A stretch of DNA of 64,000 nucleotides, taken from Bidens hawaiensis. Lineage: Eukaryota > Streptophyta > Magnoliopsida > Asterales > Asteraceae. Made by a program: the position numbers and the translations under genes. Numbering within the stretch: the first letter of the stretch is position 1; the number at the start of each line of letters is the position of its first letter. The notes below the pieces were generated by a model. That model was not told the origin of the DNA and did no database searches. It saw nothing but the letters and a program-made list of their open reading frames with translations. The DNA lies in contig JAIQDT010000830.1 of the NCBI GenBank assembly GCA_021521415.1, positions 558,001-622,000 on the forward strand, written 5' to 3'. Below are positions 55,014 to 64,000 of this stretch, in pieces.

Positions 55014-55483
55014 ATAATAATGACGAAATCGAGCCTTAAAATCTTTGATATATTGATCAAAATATAGAAAATGAACCTATACATTATTCCCTAGCAGATA
55101 ATAACTTGTTGCTCAAATTTCGTGATTTAGGTCGTTTAGGGAAAGATTTAGCGTTAAACGAAGATCAAAAACCAAAATTGCTAAAACTGCACTCCTTCGT
55201 GCGGCGCTAAGAATCCTTCGTGCGGCGCTAAGGACTCCTTTTACCAGAATTTGATATTTTGGCAGTTTTAGTCCCTAAAGTTCCAGAAATGCTTTTTTAA
55301 GCCATTTTAAACTATTTTAAGAGTTTTTAAGGACTATTTGGTATAATTAAAATTTATAAAATTATAAACTAAATTAAAAGCAATTAATTACTAATAAATG
55401 CATGATTTATTGATATGAAAAATCCGAATAACATTCCCGAATCGGGTAAACAAATACGAAAAAATCCGAGATGTTACAATAAG

Positions 55484-57100
55484 CAAAGAAGCTTTGAGCT
55501 ATGTTTAGAGCACGCAAAAACCGATTAACTAAATAGCATTCCTACTCGCATCTACAAGCAAATTCCAAAAGCACTCATGTGAACACCAAGGATCATAATA
55601 AAGAGCTTCTAGTAATCGATGATGCTACACACCATCGCAATATTGGAACTCTAAAAAAATTATAGAGTTGGGCGGATCCTTTCTCTAATCTTCTTTACAA
55701 CTGCCACCGGGTAAAGTATGTGGGTAGAAGCTTAGGGAAGTTTGCAAAATAAGCTTGTGGATACATAGAAGTAGTCCATAAGAAGCTAGGAAGCAGCTAG
55801 AAGAAACAAAAAGATAGCTTTCCGTAACATCAATATGCGTGGATTATGAGATTTTCCACAACACCAAAGCACTCCGTTAAAGGATGATCTAGGAGTCCTC
55901 AAACATCAGTGTTTGAGGTCCTAAAACTCCAACATCTATGAGGTAAGTGGCTTCACCATTTGAGCTCATTGACTCTCTTAAGTGAAATCCAATGCTGATG
56001 AACCATGGCATTAGACGAGTTATACCTCTGGCCCACCAAGTTTACAGTGAACACTGAGAGCTTCTTTGATCTTAAGAAAGCTTCTCTTTATCACTTTCTA
56101 TACTAAATCAACCCTTAAGTATGATTGATTTAAGATCACCACATACTATATTATAGTAGAAACGGGGATAAAGACAACCTCGTATAAAGTGTCGGAGCTT
56201 ATTACCAAGCATCAATAAACAAAACACTTACCATTGTTTAGAAACGTTACAAAGTGTTTTCACCTTCTACAAGGGTCAATAACACATTCGTTCATCAAGC
56301 TTACTAAACTTGAATCTGTTGAAGCTTCTACTAGAAATATAGAAGCTAAACATCACTCACAAGAAGACAACTATAATAGAAGTTCATTATTACCACCAAA
56401 GAAGTGACATTCTAACATGAGAAGTTCACCTTCTAACAAAGAAGTTGACCTTCTAACATTAGAAGTTCACCTTTTAACAAAGTAGCTGACCTTCTAGCAA
56501 ATAAGCTGACGTTCTAACATAAGAAGTTCACCTTCTAACAAAAAAGCCGGCCTTCCAAAATAAGAAGTTGGCATTCTTATATGAAAACATATACTCAATT
56601 AGAAAGTAAGCTTCCTCTTTTCTTGTTTCATCTTGTCCACTCGACACATGCCAAACATGAAAAAAATGAACTTCATAAATAAAGCTTACAACATAAGTCA
56701 ATCCACGTTACACAATCAATCAATTTAGTTGTTATCTTTGGTCATAATTAAATTAATGAATGAAAATCTCATTTTGAGTAACAAACTTGTTTATTATCCT
56801 ATCTAAGGGTGAGCCCCTCCAAACTAGGCTCCATGAGGTCCTGCATAGTACCTACTCATGTACAGGGTTGAGTTCTTAGGCCATGTTGCTCAACAATTAA
56901 CAAGACGCTATATCTTCATGTATACAGGGTGAGTCCCTAAAACAATACGACTCCATGGAGTACATAGTCAAAACTATCTCCATGTAACGAGATTGAGAAT
57001 CTCTCACCAGCTTGCTCCATAAGTACAAGAAGCTAAAAGCTTACAAGGTTGATAAGCTCAGAAAGCTAAGGATATATGTAACAATATACCACAAATAAGT
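55484..57100 (+). other. Element E internal region, third segment
   Basis: AAGCTT-rich non-coding sequence as at 31660-35007. It holds a tandem array at 56400-56580 and ends near the antisense coding remnant. Confidence 0.6.
56400..56580. repeat. Tandem array of about 27-30-bp units
   Basis: Units of the type GAAGTTCACCTTCTAACA alternate with GTAGCTGACCTTCTA-like variants about six times. Confidence 0.75.
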
Positions 57101-57202
57101 TAACAAAATTTGTGGACTGACAACGGATGGGATATGCTTTGCATCGGTTCTTAGTTACTAAGTCAGAGAAGGGTGTCTGCGGCATCGATCTGTAACAAAG
57201 TT

Positions 57203-59000
57203 TCAAAGACATTGCAAAATAACAAACAAGCACAAACATATAAAACAACTGCAAACTTGATAAAAAATTAAAAGTATCCTAAGGGATGCTAATCCATTTA
57301 AACAAAACATAAATTGCTCATGCCTATGAACAATAGTAAACAAACTAGGAGCTGCACCGGTGGATTCATCTCCACCAGAAGCTCCAGTGACCTTCCCATG
57401 CAAATATTCATAGAGCATGGCGGTATCATAATTCAGGTGTTGAGCAGTAATCTTTGCACCTGTAGGAGAAGTAACATCAACTTCCCCTGAAAAGAAAGCA
57501 GTAACCTCAACCTCCTTGGCAAGGGGGTAGGTAACCTTGACTTCCCAACCACCAACATCTAAAAGTTGGACAAACGGAGAAACCACAACTGGAGCACCAC
57601 AAGAAGGTTCCCCGACAAATTAAATATTTGGAAATAGCCTCCAAACCAACTTCTTCGTTCTTACCATCTCCATCAAACATAGCTTTCCCAAACTTGCTGC
57701 TGACAATACATGCTATCCTTGCTCCGAAATCTCTTTCTTAAAGATCCACCAGCTCTATGCTCTAAAGAGTAGTCAAAGGTAGTTCATACATCAAAAGATA
57801 ACATCAATATAAAGGAAGGACATTAACTCCATCTCCTTTCCAACATTCACAAAAGTTTTCAACAACATTATGCTTGTAGGAAGGAAGCCTATGAGGAGAC
57901 AGGCCAGATTCGCTAACTTTAACACCAAGCATTAAACCATAGTGGTGGCCATGAGCAATACCTTTGTTATAAATATCACCAATGGAAGAATTGAACTCAC
58001 CATTGTGCAAGAGGTAAGTCACAACGTGAGGTAACCCGTCCTCAAATAACCAACGCCTATCGGCAAGAAGCTCATAAATACGCTCCTAAGGGTTAGAAAC
58101 ATCAACCTCAGAAGCTACCTTCTCATTCTCGAGCTTTTCCTTCTCAACTAATATCGCCCTATCTTGACAAACCTTACGCCTCAACTCAAGTAAATCCTTT
58201 GCCATAACTTTCAGCTTATGCTTCTTGACGTCAATTGCTGCATGTGAGAAGCCAAGATGATGGGTCTATCTCTCTACATGATTTGATAAGGTACCATTCT
58301 TTTTCTCTTCTTCATCCAAAGTAGCTTCTTGCTTCTCATTATCAATCCACAAGCTCTTTAGTTCCCTTGGAGCACCACTCCAATGACCTAAACCTTTAGG
58401 AAAAAGAGCAGTAAGGCGGACAAAACCAAAAAATATCTTCCTGATTACCTCATCATCACCCCAATCTTCACAAACCTCCTTTTCAGCCGGAGGCAAACAA
58501 TGTAATAAAAAAAAATCCTAACAATGGATGCCTTCTTGAATGTGTCGTCATTTTGAATACTCCACTTGGGTACATAAGTAACAGTACTCACACTCGCGTA
58601 TCACAAATTACGTCACCTTCAATAATAGATTTCTTAAACTTTTCCTTATCCATTGGCTTCTTAGAAGAAACAAACTTCACATTCTTAGACTTCTCAACCT
58701 TCTCAGAATTACCTCTATCAACCGCAGTAAGAACATGCTCCTTACAAGCAGGTTTCTCAACAGTTTTTTCATCCCAGGCATGACCTTCTGTGGAAAGATA
58801 GACTCACCCTTCGAAAATTTAACTATAAGGAGCGAAACTAATAATGGATACAATAAGGGCAGCATCTTCATCACTAATTATAAGGCTGAAACAACTAAAG
58901 CGAAGATGAACGGAAAATTCAAGAAGCTGTTTAAGAAAAACAAAATGAAGCTCCTTAGCGTTAGGTTATACCTCGTTGAGTGCAGCATCATGCTTCCTCC
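57203..59000 (-). pseudogene. Degraded antisense ORF of element E
   Basis: Three minus-strand fragments in different frames read like one protein in order. 58496-58266 has GLGHWSGAPRELKSLW and an acidic tail. 58022-57804 includes SSIGDIYNKGIAHGHHYGLMLG. 57586 to about 57340 includes LNYDTAMLYEYLHGK. Upstream fragments (58770-58560) are Lys/Glu-rich. Stops and shifts separate them. The make-up resembles the gypsy-type plant proteins often annotated as putative gypsy-type transposon or Transposase_28, and the antisense position just before the 3' LTR fits the extra antisense ORF of Tat elements. The family call rests on composition and position only. Confidence 0.45.
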
Positions 59001-59213
59001 AAACAAGAACAAAAGGAAGAATGAATCGGAAATAAAAAAACTTGTGCTTTCCAAGAAAAAGTGAAACTAATGATACTAGAAGTCAGACCATTCCCAACGA
59101 GTTTTCTCAATAGTGAATCAATCATTATGTTTCACTAATTGAAAAAACCATCGTTACATAATGAAGGTTTACAGCCAAGTGATCGACACACGATTTTGAT
59201 ATACATAATATTA

Positions 59214-60092
59214 GCGACACTAAATGGGTACCCCTACCCACCCATAAAGTGAAGCTTACAAAATAAGGAAGCTTAAGAATAAAGAAGAAGCTAGCACAAG
59301 ATGCCAGACAGGGAAGCTCGAAGCTTCCCACACAAGATTCCTAAGTTGCCAGGAAGCTCTTGCTACAATAAATGGCAGAAAAACTCATTACTGCCAAAAG
59401 GATGGTGCCTGCCATAAAGTAAAAGCAACAACAGGACAAACAAAGGCTGAACAAGGGTTGACATGCACCCGGTCTACGCAAGCTAAAAGAAGAGCTGACC
59501 CATTCCCTTTAGAGCTTAAGCTTCCCCTAGAGAAGCTTCCGACTTCCTATAAAATGAACATTTCAACTAAAAGTATATTCATTCTCATTCACTCTATTTC
59601 TCTCCACTCTCTCACTATACTCTCTCTCTAGAAGAATACTCTCCAGAATATCATCTCCAAAGTAATACTCACTAAGAGATCTCATTCTCTAAAGAGAAAT
59701 TATCATTCACTGAGCTGTTAGTCCTCTGAGATGCTAAGTCCACGAGCTGCTAAGGTACAACACTATTAGCTCACTCCAACCCCAAGAGCCAGTCACCGGC
59801 TAAGCAGCTGAAATCGCCTCAGCTGCCCTCTAACCATCAGGTCTCAACCACTACCTCCTTTTTCATTCTCTATCTCTAGTATACATATCTATATTTACTC
59901 TATAAATAATTACATTGGATAAATTACTAATGTTGAGCGTCAGAGGGTGGTCTAGAGACCCCGGTCTCTGGTCCCCTTCTAACAAGTTCTTTCGTGTTGT
60001 AGGTACGAGCAGGAAGCTGGAAGGTAACCCTGGAAGCGTCCATACCATCACCCGACCATACCTTTATTGTTAGCTATGCCCATTGTAGCAAA
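59214..60092 (+). repeat. Element E 3' LTR
   Basis: About 880 bp. Contains TGGGTACCCCTACCCACCC at 59225, the AAGCTT-rich U3, TATA box (59548-59555), CT-rich leader, and ends TTGTAGCAAAA. It matches 15823-16652 with substitutions and small indels. ATTGG follows at 60093. Confidence 0.75.
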
Positions 60093-60880
60093 AATTGGTG
60101 AACAAAGGAAAAATTTTCTTGCAAAATTTCTTATCATTTCAAAGTGGATTGAAGCTAGAACCTTCTTGTAGCTTGTTTTTTGTATGGATGTCTTTTGAGG
60201 AAAGCTTCTTGGTTTCTTCTTCACTTGACAAAGTTCGTACGGTACTTTTTGAGTGGCTTCTAGATATAATTAAACCGTTCCATTCCTTTAACTATATTTA
60301 ATTAAAAGGGTTGCACAATATACTACTAATTCGTTTTTCGGTTAATGTTACTAATTAACATATTGTTATTGCTAATTCAACTATAATTAGTTATATTCAA
60401 CTATATTAGGCACCTGTTTGATTATGCCTAAAAACCTAAGGGTATATTTAAGTCTTATTATGTAACACCCAAAATCTTGAGTTTATAATGTGAATGGTTT
60501 AAAATATATAATATATGAAGTATTGGGTCAGAAAGAAAGGAAAAAAGGAGATAAAATGAAATTTTGTGTAATTTAAATGGGGCATGCAATCTAGTTCAAT
60601 TGGTTAAAGGGAGAAAAGTAGAAGACTATTGAAGACTAGCAAGATTGAAGATTTGAGATCTACAAGAATTAACGATCTGAAGATAAATCAAGACACAAAA
60701 TCAACTTGTTGAAGTTTGAAGACTCAAAGACTCAAACCATGCTTTTTAAGACTTATGACTTTTTTAATGATAACCAATGATCAAGGTGTGTGGCATTGTT
60801 AACATTGTCATCAATGTAGTTAATTAATAACTAATTTATGTCAATTAACAAAATGTCTTTAGTTGTGTTTTGTCATTATC
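60093..60880 (+). other. Non-coding, probable copia 3' internal sequence
   Basis: No domain. Positions 60600-60880 have the AAGACT/GAAGAT-rich look of the region after pol in copia elements and end in a polypurine tract. TGTAACACCC at 60461 resembles a gypsy LTR start, but nothing follows it up. Confidence 0.35.
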
Positions 60881-61735
60881 AAAAGGCGGGAGATTATTGG
60901 AAAAACAATGGTTTAAACTTAAGTCAACCTAAATGTATTGATAATGACTTAACTATGATAACATGACATAAAATAGTATTTGTAATCATTGATACTTTAT
61001 GTCACACACATGTCCCTTGACACTTGATTGATCATCACTAGTCACAATTAAGTAATAAAAGACTTAATCAAGACTACAAACACTCAAGATCAAAGTTTAT
61101 CAAGTTCATGCCTACAAAGGGTTAAATCAAGATTTCTACACCAACATAAAGCTGAAGAAAAATCACAAAATTAATCCATTGAAGATTAATTAAACTTAGT
61201 TAAGATAAGTTGATAGTTTTATAAAATTAAAATAAGCTTATAACATATATTTAAATTTTTTAGATATATATACTATTTGAATTCAACTCTTAGTAGGTCT
61301 TCAATTCAATCCATGCATTGAACAACCAAATTCACCAAATGGACAAGTTAAACTCAAAGATGGCAAGGGTTGAAACTTTGGATGAAGTTTGTAAAGTATT
61401 TTTAACCAAATGGGTAAAATACTTGGGTGTTGTATTGAGAAGTGGGAAGTGAGAGGGTTTTCTTCCCACATGTGTTAATCAACATCAGAAGCTAAAAATC
61501 AAAGACAATAACCACATATGACCTTCATAATGGCAAGCCCAATGTGAATTGGACTGGGCATCCATGATCGCTAGAAACGACCATGGAAGGGACCGTTTGA
61601 CCTCCAGTCACCAAACCTTTCATCTTACATGGTTGGCTATAAATAGAAGACTTATTCACAATAACACTACATTTTCTCTAAGATGCGCTAAAAGCGGTCT
61701 GTGGATTTTTACAGTAGCAATCCAAAATGTGTGAT
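60881..61735 (+). mobile_element. Copia polypurine tract and LTR-like remnant
   Basis: AAAAGGCGGGAGAT (60881-60894) followed by TATTGGAA resembles the common copia junction AGGGGGAGAT then TGTTGGAA. A TATA box (TATAAATA) lies at 61638-61645, about 740 bp into the presumed LTR. The 3' boundary is not clear; it may end where repeat J begins. No partner LTR was found. Confidence 0.4.
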
Positions 61736-61739
61736 TGAG

Positions 61740-63075
61740 AATATGGGAAAGTGGGTTTGTCCCACATTGGTGAAAAGGAAAATGGCTTGTCCCACATTGA
61801 TAGAATGATAAACTTGTGAGCTCTTTATAAGGAGGAGGGCTCACAAGTTGATATTCTTGTATGACAAGACACACTCAGTGGCATTAGCGAGGGTGCGGAG
61901 CACCCGACATACACTGGAACGGGCTCAGGCAAAGTGCTATAGATGATGTGGCACTTTGATGGCTCACTTTGCACTTCACACACTCGTATCACCACGGGCC
62001 GCTTGAGAGTCGCCTTAGTATTTTCTGGAGTGGGATTAGGTCATGTGTAACGACCCTCTTAAATATTTCTAACAAAGAACCAAAGCCTCAAATGCGTACG
62101 ATGACAACTAACACATGAAAATAGAAATTTATATTTTGATTCCCTTCGCGCTACGCGACGGATGGATAAAAGCCTCGTCTTGATACGCGAAGTATTATAG
62201 TTATCTGAAAACTTTTGCGACTGTTGCGCTACGATGGACAATAAATTAATCCATCGCGCTATGCAAAGTGGAGGTTAAATAACCGTGACAAGTATCCTAC
62301 CACGTGTCATGCCATGTGGCATAGCTAGGCCCCAACAAAGATATAAGGTATCGCTATATGTGATGGCCTCCTTTATAAGCCGTCATGTTATGCGACCGAC
62401 TTCGTAGTCAGCTATAAAAGGGTGGGATCAAGGATGGATCCGTCGTTCAGTTTCCTTTCTTCTCACACACTCTCTCTATCTCTCTATATATATTTCTCTC
62501 TCTCTCTAGCATATTGGTATAATACCACTAATCGCTGCAATGATACCTTATCCAATTGATCGAGACTTTGATACACGAATCTAAATCTCTGCCTAAATAT
62601 GATGAGACTTTGTACCATCGCGTAAAGTTTTTACTCTCATAATTATCGTTAAAGATTTTTGGTTTATGCTAATACATAATACATTGTATTAAAATTAGGT
62701 GCCTAACACCGGAAAGCTCATAATTTGTAAACATGGAAGGTGAGACATTTGAGTTGTTTTACAACTCATATTTGTGTGAGACAACCAATTTTCCAACACT
62801 GTCATTAAGATTTTTAAACATGTATAACTCATGACAGAGTATAACAGTTCAAATGTTTTCAAAATATTTTCAAACAATTTTCATTACCTTACAATGATTA
62901 AGTATTTATAGATCCTTCATTAATAATAAAAAACAACCAAACGATTTACAATGAAGTGGCAGGTAAGCGGGATAGTTACTATTGTTATTATGGGGTTTTG
63001 TATACAATACTTATTTATTCGTTACTTATTGAACAAATAGTTAGCTGATAAGTAATGTGACCACAGTCATAGATA
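61740..63075 (+). repeat. Repeat J, plus-strand copy
   Basis: Matches 5770-4810 read on the other strand: TTGTCCCACATTG motifs, CACTCAGTGG, GCCTTAGTATTTTCT, a TATA box (TATAAAAG, 62413-62420) before a CT-rich leader, ACTTTGTACCATCGCGTAAAG, and the tail with TTTGTGTGAGACAA. Relative to the minus copy it has about 350 extra bases at 62046-62400. The order of motifs looks like an LTR, but no ends or target duplication could be fixed. Confidence 0.65.
62413..62420 (+). promoter_or_regulatory. TATA box in repeat J
   Basis: TATAAAAG precedes a run of CTCTCT-type sequence; the minus copy has TATAAAAT in the same place. Confidence 0.5.
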
Positions 63076-64000
63076 CGGTCGAGTGATAAGTACCTTTCGG
63101 TAATTTGTAAGCATGCAAATGTAAAAACATCTTAATGTTGTATTATAAAAATGATCTTTTTCAAATGAATGTGCTCAATAGTATTTCCTGCTGATCAAAT
63201 GTTTTTAAACATGTTTTAGGTGATTTGTTGTGAAAGAAATAGGAACAGTGCAACGGGCACCTCAACTTAAATAAGTGGCTTATTACTAGAATAAAGAAAT
63301 ATGCTATTTTTATAAACTAGAGTTTATTCTTATAAAACTTTTGTTTGTATAAACATGGGTTTTATCCCCAGTTTATGAAAAAAGAATAGTAGTGGTCTAC
63401 ACTGTGATGGTTTTTCCTAACTAACACTATGATGATTTTTCCTAACTACGGTTCTGATGAAAATTTCCACTGCAAAATATTTTAATAAACACCGATACCT
63501 CTGCACGCGCTCACGGCCTCCGCCGGGGTAAAGGGTCGGGGGGCTATGACATTTACTATGAATAAATGACGAATGACATGTCATTCGTTAAAACCATTTT
63601 AACGAATCACCAATAACATTTAATGAATGAGATAGTGTCTCATTAATGATTTAAATAATCATTTAAAAACCAATTAGGGTTTTTGAAAATGAATTAAATA
63701 ATCAATTAAAAACCAATTAGGGTTTTCAATTGAATACTTTAAAACCCAATCAAACAAAGATCAGTAATTTTTAACTTAAGCAGATATTTACGTTAAAATA
63801 CATTAAGCACGAATTAACTTAATTTGGGGTGAAAACTTTCTTTTTGTTTTGATAATATTTGCCAGCTCGGTAAATCGAAAATAAAGCAGGAAAATGAAAA
63901 TCTTTTTGGATTTTTAACAATTTAAAACTAAAATTAAATGCAGTAAATGTAAAGTAGTAAAATATTAACAACTATGAAAGCAGAGAGAGTCGAGCAGAGA
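63076..64000. other. Non-coding AT-rich end of window
   Basis: No coding frame. A GC-rich patch at 63505-63545 precedes CTATGACA. A pair of 43-bp-offset units around AATAATCATTTAAAAACC lies at 63654-63735. A nearby palindrome reads AATGACATGTCATT (63571-63584). Confidence 0.45.

Larger units (their letters stand above)
35013..55478 (-). mobile_element. Element C: pol-less gypsy, minus strand, TSD ATAAG
   Basis: Two LTRs in minus orientation lie at 51587-55478 (5', split by D) and 35013-36870 (3'). ATAAG flanks the whole (35008-35012, 55479-55483). A tRNA-Met type PBS follows the 5' LTR on the minus strand (51586-51571). Without B and D the element is about 7.3 kb. The interior holds a leader with tandem repeats, a degraded gag with zinc-knuckle traces, and about 800 bp before the 3' LTR. 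No protease, RT or integrase is present, so it was mobilised in trans or lost pol. PBS type, LTR style and gag resemble plant chromoviruses (Tekay type). Confidence 0.85.
51587..55478 (-). repeat. Element C 5' LTR, split by element D
   Basis: Minus-strand LTR from TGTAACATCTCGG (55478) to CGGGGTGTGACA-type end (51587). Removing D and one ATAAT leaves 1916 bp. Positions about 52000-52110 carry a duplication of the GACCATGCCTCACGAACACG segment that is single in the 3' LTR (35440-35475). Confidence 0.85.
15823..60092 (+). mobile_element. Element E: Tat-like non-autonomous gypsy, outermost of the nest
   Basis: Two related LTRs face the same way at 15823-16652 and 59214-60092. The left one is followed by a TGGCGCCCACCGTG primer-binding site. 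Flanks GTTGG and ATTGG agree at four of five bases. After subtracting A and C (with B and D) about 9.5 kb remains: 16653-17375, 31655-35012 and 55479-59213. These parts share a strong excess of GAAGCTT-type words, several tandem arrays, and a degraded minus-strand coding region near the 3' LTR. No protease, RT or integrase was found, so E relied on another element. An antisense ORF before the 3' LTR is known in Tat-lineage elements such as Grande. The lineage call is moderate. Confidence 0.7.

Noticed and set aside
60585..60620. tRNA-like A box (TAGTTCAATTGG)
   Set aside because: No B box or cloverleaf follows within the expected distance, so neither a tRNA nor a SINE can be supported.
62046..63551. 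LTR starting TGTAACGACCC and ending GGGGGGCTATGACA
   Set aside because: The terminal style is right, but the flanks TCATG and TTTAC do not match, and homology with repeat J crosses both sides of 62046, so this is not a simple solo LTR.

Overview
This window is intergenic, repeat-dominated DNA from a flowering plant. I found no host protein gene, tRNA or rRNA. The evidence for a plant is the set of Ty1/copia and Ty3/gypsy LTR retrotransposons of plant lineages (SIRE, Athila and Tat types), plant-style primer-binding sites (initiator tRNA-Met type and TGGCGCC type), and one hAT-like DNA transposon. Several LTR edges of the form TGTCACACCCC / GGGGTGTGACA are a style I associate with the daisy family (Asteraceae). 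That family-level placement is an inference.

Layout, left to right. Positions 1-15822 hold old fragments and solo LTRs: an Athila-like solo LTR (3318-4804, target duplication GTTAC), a minus-strand gypsy solo LTR (6864-8831, TGATC), two minus-strand solo LTRs of the family called E here (9086-9670 and 11092-12964, the second split by a hAT-like insertion at 11699-12669 with the 8-bp duplication CAGACAAG), and a copia solo LTR (13784-14308, ATTAA). Positions 15823-60092 form one nested stack. Outermost is element E, a Tat-like non-autonomous element with LTRs at 15823-16652 and 59214-60092. Two elements landed in E: A (17376-31654, CTCTT) and C (35013-55478, minus strand, ATAAG). C in turn received B (39604-50745, CATGG) and D (53043-55013, ATAAT). 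Positions 60093-64000 hold a copia 3' end and a long repeat, J, whose other copy lies inverted at 4810-5770.

Element A is the youngest and most intact: 14.3 kb, with 418-bp LTRs that differ at two positions by eye. It has long gag and pol ORFs and a third ORF after pol. It carries about forty copies of the octamer GCGAAGTT or its complement, restricted to non-coding parts. Its leader contains a second LTR-like block with its own polypurine tracts and a second primer-binding site, so it looks like a composite of a small non-autonomous element fused in front of an autonomous one, and the whole appears to have transposed as a unit. Gag and pol are in different frames, and a textbook 3' splice site sits exactly at the pol boundary.

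Element B is a decayed Athila-like element. All four of its in-frame amber codons could have come from CAG by a C-to-T change, and its RT carries an 85-bp tandem duplication over the catalytic motif. Element C keeps only a degraded gag. Element D is a 2-kb copia derivative without coding capacity, and its internal region resembles the extra leader of A. Order of events from nesting: E first, then C inside E, then B and D inside C; A also entered E and, from its LTR identity, probably last.
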